A DNA stretch of 64,000 nt from ZC4RG29 sp035304385 (GTDB lineage Bacteria > Bacteroidota > Bacteroidia > Cytophagales > Cyclobacteriaceae), in assembly GCA_035304385.1 (NCBI GenBank), contig DATGQD010000011.1:44764-108763 (forward strand), in the 5' to 3' direction. A program made the position numbers and the translations under genes. Of the stretch, positions 41,701 through 48,463 are shown piece after piece. Below the pieces are notes generated by a model, which ran no database searches, was not told where the DNA came from, and was given only the letters and a program-made list of their open reading frames with translations. Within the stretch, counting starts at the first letter, position 1, and every line of letters starts with the position of its first letter.

Positions 41701-42284
41701 CTCCCGGCGACATGTACTTCCTGGATCTTCAGGGCAATCCTGAACCGGGACAGCTCGTCAGTCCTGAGCCGGACGGCATCGTTAACAACAACGACCGCGT
41801 GTACCTGGGAAAGGGGATCGCGGGCTATTACTACGGGCTGAATCTCGGCTTTACGTACGGCGGGTTTGACCTCAGCATATTCCTTCAGGGTGTTGGAGAC
41901 GTTCAGAAGTATAACGCTCAGCGCGCTGGCGGGGAGGGGATGTCAAGCTCCGGAGCCAATCAATGGGCCACGACCCTCAACCGCTGGACCGGTGAAGGAA
42001 CGAGCACGACTATGCCACGCGCAATATTCGAAGATCCGAACAGGAACAATCGATTCTCAGACCGCTTTGTGGAAGACGCTGGATTTCTTCGGCTGAAGAA
42101 CGTTCAACTCGGCTACAACTTGCCGTCTGCACTGCTTCAGAAGACTGGCGTCGTTAGCAACATACGGGTTTACCTGAGCGGGACGAACCTGCTAACCTTT
42201 ACAGACTGGACAGGACCGGATCCGGAAAACGATGTCTTCCCGCCGCTCCGGCAGATTACAGCAGGTATCAGTGCCACATTCTAA
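38703..42284 (+). CDS. SusC-family TonB-dependent outer membrane transporter with STN signalling domain
   Basis: The protein has 1193 residues. A signal sequence (MKVSLAQILLAGLFLSFAYAH) is followed by an STN domain at about 45-100 (LENTSIRSALSRIEKLTDARFLYHS), which contacts FecR. A carboxypeptidase-regulatory-like domain at about 125-210 (VRGRIVDSNGNTLPGVNIVEKGT) comes next. The TonB box region is LSEVVVIGYGERDKKDVTGAIS. The plug domain has IQIRGVATWGYDDPLYVIDGIP and ISVLKDASAAAIYGMRASNGVILITTKKG. The 22-strand barrel ends in ITAGISATF with C-terminal Phe. It imports oligosaccharides bound by the SusD partner. The presence of the STN domain matches the adjacent sigma/FecR pair. Confidence 0.96.
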   Translation: MQKLLQVPTWAYIMKVSLAQILLAGLFLSFAYAHDGEAQSVLDSKISIQLENTSIRSALSRIEKLTDARFLYHSQLVSSREKITLHEENAPLSEVLDKILTPLEIGYEVSGNQIVLVKLRQSHLQFDGPAAPGSEMYEPILIGVRGRIVDSNGNTLPGVNIVEKGTTNGTTSDANGEYSINVADENSILVFSFIGYAPQEIRVGTSTTIDVTMLDDVMSLSEVVVIGYGERDKKDVTGAISSMSSEEISKSLSMTPEMAMQGRMAGVFVSTPSGNPLARPNIQIRGVATWGYDDPLYVIDGIPIYEVAASDPNAGSQDIRSPVNFMTAINPHDIESISVLKDASAAAIYGMRASNGVILITTKKGKSGAPRVEFNAQRGVQNVVETFDVLNSADYAALYREVYANNPAATMPSVFDPNSPDFLGNSPTYDWQKALLNRDAIVEDYSIRVSGGSESTTYYVSAGYGRTEGTLIENYLERLSVASNLTSKISSVIETGMNVKLSVNKALDNTGADLGYVSRTPPWQPIYDPSDPTGFAPAVSWEFEPNPDFDPNLVNPGPSQIAIGDPVFLYGPHTYGNVFGSQATSDRTFDLFRTMGNVYLQVEPITGLKIKGTVSADYHFVLRKTWEEYSGWRFSQTPGNPYNGHDGTAKGSYGERQSRNLNLVKEFTINYNRSFGDHNIDVLLNAMDQESTWRYTDASSGQINYLDPNFRNVGNNPPFNGTFTGRRPERMQGYLGRISYKFQDRYYFDATIRRDGASLFAPDYRWGNFPSFAAGWRISSMPFFQAMNATFISDIKIRGGWGELGNKSVTNGFAYLSGVSGTPDYALGSGNGNPYGTQYVATSLPNFPNFELTWERVRTTNIGFDAVLFDNHVTLTAEYYNRFTEGLIQSVSLPPSSGIEVATDLNIGNMRNNGVEVQVGYNNTFGRLGFNVSGNLTTVKNRVVSLYKGTPFGGEGGRIQEGYPMAYLWGWKTGGVFQNDQEIAEWKSQYEDGVGANNQAPGDMYFLDLQGNPEPGQLVSPEPDGIVNNNDRVYLGKGIAGYYYGLNLGFTYGGFDLSIFLQGVGDVQKYNAQRAGGEGMSSSGANQWATTLNRWTGEGTSTTMPRAIFEDPNRNNRFSDRFVEDAGFLRLKNVQLGYNLPSALLQKTGVVSNIRVYLSGTNLLTFTDWTGPDPENDVFPPLRQITAGISATF

Positions 42285-42300
42285 AAACGGAGGACTGAAC

Positions 42301-43797
42301 ATGACAAGCCATACAAAAAAACTGACACTGCTTTTGTGTCTTACATTCATAGGATTCAATTCCTGTAACGAATCGCGCCTCGATATTGTCCCGGGCTTTC
42401 CAACGGAGGAATCGTACTTCACTGAAGAGATCGAATTCACCCGGGCAGTTTATGGTGTGTATGCCAAGATGAGCGACTTCTATTGGTATAACGCCAGCCA
42501 GGAGGCCTTTGTCACGCCGATATGGTATCTCACCGGCGATGATATTACGACTTCCGGGCAGGATGAGTTTGAGATTTTCAGCAACCTGCAACCCGGCAGC
42601 GGAAGACTTAATTACTTCTTCCGCGCGCTGTATCAAATGATCGGACGTGCCAACGTCGTGTTGGAAAAGAATGCCGAGGTTGAAGACGGGATATACGTCA
42701 CCGCGGGACTGAAAGAAGCGCATCGCGGAGAAGCCTTATTCCTTCGCGGGTTTGCGAACTTTATGCTCTGGAACGTCTGGGGCACGGCCCCGCTCATTAC
42801 GGAGCGTCTTAAGAGTCTGGATAATACCCAGCCTCCCAGCTCAACAGGTACCGAGTTGCTCGACCAGGCCATCACCGACTTTTCGGAAGCGGCCACGCTG
42901 CTGCCCGATTCCTGGCCTGATGGCGATCGCGGACGGGTGTTCAAGAGCTCTGCACGCGGTATGCTGGCCAAAGCCCTGGTATTCAGGGCCACGGTAACCG
43001 GCAATGCGGCTGATTATCAGGCGGCCATCACGGCGGCCAACCAGATCACCGACCGCGTACTGGTTCCGGCGTACGATGACAACTTCGCTGCTGACACCGA
43101 GAATAACGATGAGTCGCTGTTCGAATATCAGGCATCGCAGGCTTTTGCCGGCGATAACATCTGGTTGCCTAACGACTTCGACAACGCCATCGGATCGCTG
43201 TCGGCATTCTGGGGTTTCTATGACAACTCTTTCAACATGTTCGGCAAAGCGCCGTTCACCGCTACTGAGAAGCTTCGCGATCTGTTCGAAGCGGATGATC
43301 CACGCCTGGAACTGTCGCTGGATCCGTCCAATCTGGATTTCAGAAAGTACGTCACACGGGATGCATTGAATCCTACCGGAGGAGCATCCAACAACAACCC
43401 GCGCATTTTGCGGTACGCCGACGTGCTCCTTCTTAAAGCGGAGGCATTGAACGAATCCGGCGGCTCCACGACTGAGGCCATTGACCTCATCAACGAAGTT
43501 CGCACGCGTGCCCGCGGTGCCGGAACATCGCCCGCCGACAGGGACAATAGCGTGACCGATCGCGAGGTGATACGCCAGTGGATTATGGATGAAAGGCTGA
43601 TGGAACTTGCAGGCGAAGGCCAACGGTGGTTCGACATCCGCCGGTGGGCGCTGGCAGGCCAGATCACGCTCGACAACGCCTTCTTCTCGTCGGCAGTACC
43701 GGACGACATGGGATTCCAGTCGAAACACCTGTACTTCCCCATACCAACGGGAGAGACGGATGCCAATCCTAACATCAGCCAGAATCCAGGGTACTGA
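42301..43797 (+). CDS. SusD/RagB-family nutrient-binding lipoprotein
   Basis: The ATG at 42301 gives 498 residues and a lipobox at GFNSCNES, which the longer frame from 42232 would bury. The N-terminal SusD-like segment IVPGFPTEESYFTEEIEFTRAVYGVYAKMSDFY and TPR-like helices (GLKEAHRGEALFLRGFANFMLWNVWGTAPLITE) precede the RagB C-terminal part: RYADVLLLKAEALNESGG, INEVRTRARGAG, IRQWIMDERLMELAGEGQRWFDIRRW and LYFPIPTGETDANPNISQNPGY. It caps the SusC barrel and binds the glycan at the cell surface. Confidence 0.95.
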   Translation: MTSHTKKLTLLLCLTFIGFNSCNESRLDIVPGFPTEESYFTEEIEFTRAVYGVYAKMSDFYWYNASQEAFVTPIWYLTGDDITTSGQDEFEIFSNLQPGSGRLNYFFRALYQMIGRANVVLEKNAEVEDGIYVTAGLKEAHRGEALFLRGFANFMLWNVWGTAPLITERLKSLDNTQPPSSTGTELLDQAITDFSEAATLLPDSWPDGDRGRVFKSSARGMLAKALVFRATVTGNAADYQAAITAANQITDRVLVPAYDDNFAADTENNDESLFEYQASQAFAGDNIWLPNDFDNAIGSLSAFWGFYDNSFNMFGKAPFTATEKLRDLFEADDPRLELSLDPSNLDFRKYVTRDALNPTGGASNNNPRILRYADVLLLKAEALNESGGSTTEAIDLINEVRTRARGAGTSPADRDNSVTDREVIRQWIMDERLMELAGEGQRWFDIRRWALAGQITLDNAFFSSAVPDDMGFQSKHLYFPIPTGETDANPNISQNPGY

Positions 43798-43831
43798 TTT
43801 TTGGTCAGGGTTAATTTTGGTCGCGAAAGTG

Positions 43832-43851
43832 CGCCCCCAGCAATGGGGGCG
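43832..43851 (+). terminator. Terminator-like hairpin after susD
   Basis: CGCCCCC (43832-43838) pairs with GGGGGCG (43845-43851), loop AGCAAT. Only a short pyrimidine tail (ACCTTTCC) follows, so termination may be partial. Confidence 0.5.
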
Positions 43852-43898
43852 TACCTTTCCTATGTGAATTGAATCAATATCCTAAGCGCTGAAGTACG

Positions 43899-44936
43899 AT
43901 GATGATTAGAGAATACCCGATCATTGATGAGATCAACATAGACAACCTGTCGGCAACGCCCAAGTACATGCAGGTAGCGAAAGCCATTCTCAAGGCAGTG
44001 TATGAAGAACGGATTAAGAAGAATGAAACGCTACCGTCCATTAATGAACTCAGCTTTTCGCTTGACATTTCACGCGACACGGTAGAAAAGAGCTACCGCC
44101 ACCTGAAACAACGTGGCATTATCGGCTCTGTTCCCGGTAAGGGATTCTTCGTGAAGAGTAACGAGATGGACAAGCGGTACCGGGTGCTGTTGCTGCTGAA
44201 TAAACTGAGTGAACACAAAAAGGTAATGTACGATGCACTGCTCGCAACGTTTGACGGTGCAGCCGAGGTTGATATCTATGTTTACAACAACGACTTTGAC
44301 AGTTTCAAAAAACTCATCCTCAACCGGATGGAAGACTATACCCACTTCGTGGTGACCGCACTCTTTGCGGGTCGCACCGAAGACGCCGGGCAGGTGATGC
44401 GTATGATCCCGCGCGATAAGCTTATCGTATTCGACAAGCTGGTTCCGGGACTACCGGATGGCTACGCCGCCGTCTACGAGAATTTCGAAACCGATATCTA
44501 CAACGCGCTCACGCGCATGCTCGACAGGGTGAGCAATTACCAGCGGCTGAAGGTGATCTTCCCGGACAACAGCTACTATCCCCCCGAAATCATTCGCGGG
44601 ATTCGCAGATTCGCCGCGGAACATCGCTTCGGGTTGGTTGTAGTGCCTTCACTTGAACGTGCGGGGGTGGTTTCGGGAGACCTCGTGATAACGGTACGCG
44701 ACAAAGACCTTATGGCGTTGGTGGAGTATGTTATGAATAGAGAACTCAAAGCGGGTTCAGACGTAGGCATTATCTCATACAACGAGTCGCCATGCAAGAA
44801 ATTCATCCTGGGCGGAATTACAACCGTATCAACGAACTTCCGTTTCATGGGTGAGCAGGCAGCGCGACTGATTATGGAAGGTGCACGTGAGCAGGTTGTT
44901 GCTCCGTTTGAGATTCATGTACGCGGATCGGTCTGA
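43899..44936 (+). CDS. GntR-family transcriptional regulator with LacI-like sensor domain
   Basis: The protein has 345 residues. The winged helix at about 15-85 reads LSATPKYMQVAKAILKAVYEERIKKNETLPSINELSFSLDISRDTVEKSYRHLKQRGIIGSVPGKGFFV. The rest is a periplasmic-binding-protein-like sensor: FPDNSYYPPEIIRGIRRFA, LVVVPSLERAGVVSGDLVITV and GSDVGIISYNESPCKKFILGGITTVS. This architecture is used by Bacteroidota sugar regulators such as AraR and FucR. Position after susD and downstream of the fucose genes suggests sugar-responsive control of this locus; the ligand is unproved. Confidence 0.92.
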   Translation: MMIREYPIIDEINIDNLSATPKYMQVAKAILKAVYEERIKKNETLPSINELSFSLDISRDTVEKSYRHLKQRGIIGSVPGKGFFVKSNEMDKRYRVLLLLNKLSEHKKVMYDALLATFDGAAEVDIYVYNNDFDSFKKLILNRMEDYTHFVVTALFAGRTEDAGQVMRMIPRDKLIVFDKLVPGLPDGYAAVYENFETDIYNALTRMLDRVSNYQRLKVIFPDNSYYPPEIIRGIRRFAAEHRFGLVVVPSLERAGVVSGDLVITVRDKDLMALVEYVMNRELKAGSDVGIISYNESPCKKFILGGITTVSTNFRFMGEQAARLIMEGAREQVVAPFEIHVRGSV

Positions 44937-44954
44937 GCTTCCCCATCGGTTACA

Positions 44955-45020
44955 GGTGATCAGATGTGCCCTATTGGTTTCAAAGAAATTTCCTTGAAAC
45001 CATAGGGCACATAGATCACC
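44955..45020. terminator. Long near-perfect inverted repeat between convergent genes
   Basis: Left arm 44955-44983 (GGTGATC..GTGCCCTAT.GGTTTCAA) matches right arm 44994-45020 (TTGAAACC.ATAGGGCAC..GATCACC) with a single mismatch and two small offsets. It would form a stem of about 27 bp on either strand. The site separates the convergent GntR and FG-GAP genes, so a bidirectional terminator is the simplest reading, although no T-run is present. Confidence 0.55.
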
Positions 45021-45027
45021 TTTAAAC

Positions 45028-48000
45028 TTACCGTTGAGCCATCCCTTCCACACGCTGACCGTATACAAAGAACTGCAACGGTCCATTGTTGTTACTCACC
45101 AACAGAATTTTTCCTTCGCCGCCCGAACGAAGCAATTCAATGTAACGTGCATTTCCGTCGGCAAGGAACCCTGATTCATAGTGGGGCAGGGGTGTCCAGT
45201 TGAATGCTCCATCACCGAGAAGAACCGTTCCCAGCGAGGCGTCGAAGCGTCCGAAAAGGGTTTCCTGATCATAGTTGTTTCCGATGAGTATCAGATCGGC
45301 GTGTCCGTCGCCGTTGATGTCGTCAACGACGAGGTCGTTCACCGTTGAGATCTGAGCGATATCTGGTAAATCGACGATACGGAATGACTTGCCGCCTTCA
45401 TTGATCATCACGACTGACTCCAGTTTTCGGGCGTCCAGGGTGAGGGCGCCCTCGAGTTCTTCTGGTGTAAAAGCTTGTTTAAAAGGCGTTACCGCATATT
45501 GGGTGAACGTTTCGAAGCGGCCTTTTACCTTCGGCAGCTGGTCGATCAGCACCAACCGGTTGTGAACGATGAAGCGTTCGCGGTCAAATTCATTGAAATA
45601 GGTAATGATTGGGTCGATCGAGCCGTTGTTATCGAAGTCTTTCACAACAATCTGAACCGGGTTCTCCGCCGAAGAACTGAAAAATGAATTTCCACCGGTA
45701 TTTCCGGCGATGATGTCCACGAAGCCGTCGCCATTCAGGTCGGCAACCTCAACGCAATTCCACCACCCGCTCGAATGGGTCAGTCCGTAATCATCAGTTA
45801 CTTCCACGAATTCGGTACCTGCGTTTCTGAAAATGCGTATCGGCATCCACTCGCCGGCAACGATAAGATCGGGATTGCCGTCGTTATCGACATCGGCCCA
45901 TACCGCCGACGTTACCATACCAGGACTTGCAAGCGCTGGGTTAAGCGCCTCCGTGACGTCAGTAAACTTGCCGCCGTCGTTGCGTAGCACATAGCTTCGG
46001 GGTGCGTGGGGATACCTGCCTTCGAGTAGCCTTCCGCCCACGAAAAGGTCGATGTCGCCGTCCTGGTCAATGTCCGCCGCTACGACACACGAAGCAGAGG
46101 TGATGACGTCGGGAAGAACGCCCTCGGCAAGCGAGAAAGTGCCAGTGCCATCGTTCCAGTAGATGCGGTGAGGCGCAGCAGGCAAGCCGCCTCCGGGTGA
46201 AGCGCTGGCTATATAAAGGTCGATGTCGCCATCGCCGTCCAGGTCGGCAAACAACGCGCCGCCATCGTCGCCCATCGTCGGTGGGAGTGATTGCTTTAAC
46301 GCAAAGGTGCCATTGGGCTGCTGGATGTATATCGCGGTGGCTTCGCCGTTCTCGCCGCCTACGCAGAAGTCGTCAAGCCCATCCCCGTCGACATCTCCCC
46401 GGGCCAGGCAGGGACCGAAGCGCGAGAGCTCGTGCATGAGTGTGCGCGTGGAGAGTATGTCGGAAGGACTTTTCTCCTGGTGCCGGTGTGCAGCAAGCTC
46501 CATACGCTGCATCAGCATGTTCCGCGGTGTGGCCACGCGGCGCATAGGTTCGGCGGTCTTTTTCGAATACACTACCACCGTGTCTGCTGGCAGCGAGACC
46601 ATTCTGGTGCAGGTGCTGTCGGGCCAAAGAATGAGCACGGAATCCACAGTTGCATTTGTGCCAAGGCCGAAGTGCGCGGCACGTTCGACGGTCGACTGAA
46701 AGCCACGGAATGGTGTCATTTCCACCAACTGACTTTCACCGCCGGCATATACCAGAATCTTTTCGTTGAGGGGAATGCTTTCGGGAATCAGCCTGATAAA
46801 ATGATGTCGCTGCGGAAGATGGTTGGCGGTATTTTCGTAGATGATGACCTCCTGGTCTATGTTGTTGGTAACGAGGTCGAGATCGCCGTCGTTGTCGAGG
46901 TCGACGTACACGGCCCCATTCGTGAATGTCGGCACTGCGGCGCCCCACGCTTCGGTCTTGTCCTCGAAAATCAGGGTGCCATTATTCCTGTATACGGGGT
47001 TAGGAAGTTTAACATCGGGCAGGTTCGCGACTTCCTGGTGAAGGTTTTGCAAGCGCGTTTCAGGTGTGCCAAAGGGACTTCCACCCAGTCCGAAAAACAC
47101 GAAGTCGAGGTTGGTAACGTCCTTCCGATAACCATTTCCCACGAACAGGTCTTTGTAGCCGTCATTATCGAAATCGGCGAACAGCGGCGCCCAACTCCAG
47201 TCCGTTCGCGCAATCCCGGCCAGGAACGCTATTTCGGAGAACAAATACGTCGCGCCATCGGGCGATGGCCCGCGGTTGAGTTGTAACGTGTTGCGCATAT
47301 ACTGGGGCTCGTATCCCATATCCAGGGCCATGTGGAAGAAGTCGTAGTTCTGTCCCGGCGTCATCAGCTTCTGACGCTCATGGCCCGGAGGCAGCATGTC
47401 GACGGCCACGATATCAGGAAGGTTGTCGTTGTTGAAATCGGCAATATCTGCGCCCATGCCATTGTGTGCCTGGTGTTTGAGATAATCGCCAATGCGGTTG
47501 ACAAAAGTGCCGTCGCCCTGGTTTACCCAAAGCAAATCGTTCGACAGGAAGTCGTTGGACACGTAGACGTCCGGCCAGGAATCGTTGTTGATGTCGCACA
47601 CGACTACACCCAGTCCGTAACCTTCAATCAGAATGCCGGCTTCGGCAGAAACGTCGGTGAAGGTATTGTCACCATTGTTACGATACAGTCTGTCGGTAGA
47701 TTCCGCTTCTCCCTTCACGCGCCTGGGGCGTAGGTTGTTCCGGTTAAATTTTTCGAGCCAGTTATTTAACAGATACATATCCAGGTCGCCGTCTTTATCA
47801 TAGTCGAAAAAGGCCGCCATGGTACTATATGAATCGTCTGCCAGGCCATAAGCCGCAGCTTCCTCTTTAAAAACCGGAATGCCATCCTCCACGCCCTGGT
47901 TGACAAACAGCAGGTTCTTGCGCGTCTCGGGGGTTCCGATTCCTCCCACACACAGATAAATATCGTCTAGTCCATCGCCGTTGATGTCAACCACTGCGAC

Positions 48001-48333
48001 GCCGGTGACCCAACTGCTGGTGGCAGTCCCTGACTTTTCCGTGACATCCTCAAATTGCAGGTTGCCTTTGTTGAGGTATAGTTGGCTTGAAACCTGGTTT
48101 CCCCCGAAATAGAGGTCGGGCAGGCCGTCTTTGTTAAAGTCGCCGACACCCACACCGCTGCCGTTGTAGATATACTCAAAACTGAGGGCGTTAATGGTGT
48201 CGTCGGTCACCAGGGTATTCTGGAAGGTAATGCCCAGATCCGGGCCGGAATGCGTTGTAAATAGCGTTTGCGGCTTTTTTGTGCAAGCCACCGCCACCAA
48301 CGCTGCCACCAGGCTTATCCAATGGATTCTCAT
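45028..48333 (-). CDS. FG-GAP/VCBS repeat lipoprotein with ASPIC/UnbV domain (CRTAC1-like)
   Basis: The ATG at 48333 gives 1101 residues with lipobox VAVACTKK; the upstream frame reads through a region with no coding features. The protein is made of repeated Ca-binding loops D-x-D/N-x-D-G-x-x-D: GVGDFNKDGLPDLYFGG, VDINGDGLDDIYLCVG, DYDKDGDLDMYLLNN, and many more. They are arranged as two beta-propellers on either side of an ASPIC/UnbV domain (HHFIRLIPESIPLNEKILVYAG... AAHFGLGTNATVDSVLILWPDS). Such exported lipoproteins often accompany SusCD loci in Bacteroidota; the function is unknown but probably surface glycan binding or assembly. A TATCTTTG box lies 6 bp upstream of the ATG. Confidence 0.93.
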   Translation of the reverse strand: MRIHWISLVAALVAVACTKKPQTLFTTHSGPDLGITFQNTLVTDDTINALSFEYIYNGSGVGVGDFNKDGLPDLYFGGNQVSSQLYLNKGNLQFEDVTEKSGTATSSWVTGVAVVDINGDGLDDIYLCVGGIGTPETRKNLLFVNQGVEDGIPVFKEEAAAYGLADDSYSTMAAFFDYDKDGDLDMYLLNNWLEKFNRNNLRPRRVKGEAESTDRLYRNNGDNTFTDVSAEAGILIEGYGLGVVVCDINNDSWPDVYVSNDFLSNDLLWVNQGDGTFVNRIGDYLKHQAHNGMGADIADFNNDNLPDIVAVDMLPPGHERQKLMTPGQNYDFFHMALDMGYEPQYMRNTLQLNRGPSPDGATYLFSEIAFLAGIARTDWSWAPLFADFDNDGYKDLFVGNGYRKDVTNLDFVFFGLGGSPFGTPETRLQNLHQEVANLPDVKLPNPVYRNNGTLIFEDKTEAWGAAVPTFTNGAVYVDLDNDGDLDLVTNNIDQEVIIYENTANHLPQRHHFIRLIPESIPLNEKILVYAGGESQLVEMTPFRGFQSTVERAAHFGLGTNATVDSVLILWPDSTCTRMVSLPADTVVVYSKKTAEPMRRVATPRNMLMQRMELAAHRHQEKSPSDILSTRTLMHELSRFGPCLARGDVDGDGLDDFCVGGENGEATAIYIQQPNGTFALKQSLPPTMGDDGGALFADLDGDGDIDLYIASASPGGGLPAAPHRIYWNDGTGTFSLAEGVLPDVITSASCVVAADIDQDGDIDLFVGGRLLEGRYPHAPRSYVLRNDGGKFTDVTEALNPALASPGMVTSAVWADVDNDGNPDLIVAGEWMPIRIFRNAGTEFVEVTDDYGLTHSSGWWNCVEVADLNGDGFVDIIAGNTGGNSFFSSSAENPVQIVVKDFDNNGSIDPIITYFNEFDRERFIVHNRLVLIDQLPKVKGRFETFTQYAVTPFKQAFTPEELEGALTLDARKLESVVMINEGGKSFRIVDLPDIAQISTVNDLVVDDINGDGHADLILIGNNYDQETLFGRFDASLGTVLLGDGAFNWTPLPHYESGFLADGNARYIELLRSGGEGKILLVSNNNGPLQFFVYGQRVEGMAQR

Positions 48334-48338
48334 ATAGT

Positions 48339-48346
48339 CAAAGATA
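48339..48346 (-). promoter_or_regulatory. -7 box TATCTTTG for the FG-GAP gene
   Basis: On the minus strand TATCTTTG matches TAnnTTTG perfectly and is only 5 bases before the ATG at 48333. The expected start would give a leaderless or nearly leaderless mRNA if this box is used with this ATG. Confidence 0.4.
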
Positions 48347-48364
48347 CGGGGTGGGCCGACTTGC

Positions 48365-48414
48365 ACTGTCCTGCGCCCTTCGTCTCTCCATGGAAAACAC
48401 AGGTGCAGGACAGT
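48365..48414. promoter_or_regulatory. Inverted repeat in the divergent FG-GAP / GH116 promoter region
   Basis: ACTGTCCTGC (48365-48374) and GCAGGACAGT (48405-48414) are perfect 10-bp arms 30 bp apart. The site lies between two divergent starts (48333 and 48464) and may bind a regulator such as the nearby GntR protein. Confidence 0.45.
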
Positions 48415-48463
48415 TTCCATCAGATTTTTTCGTTTTTTGGAGTTGGTTATCAAACCCAATACC

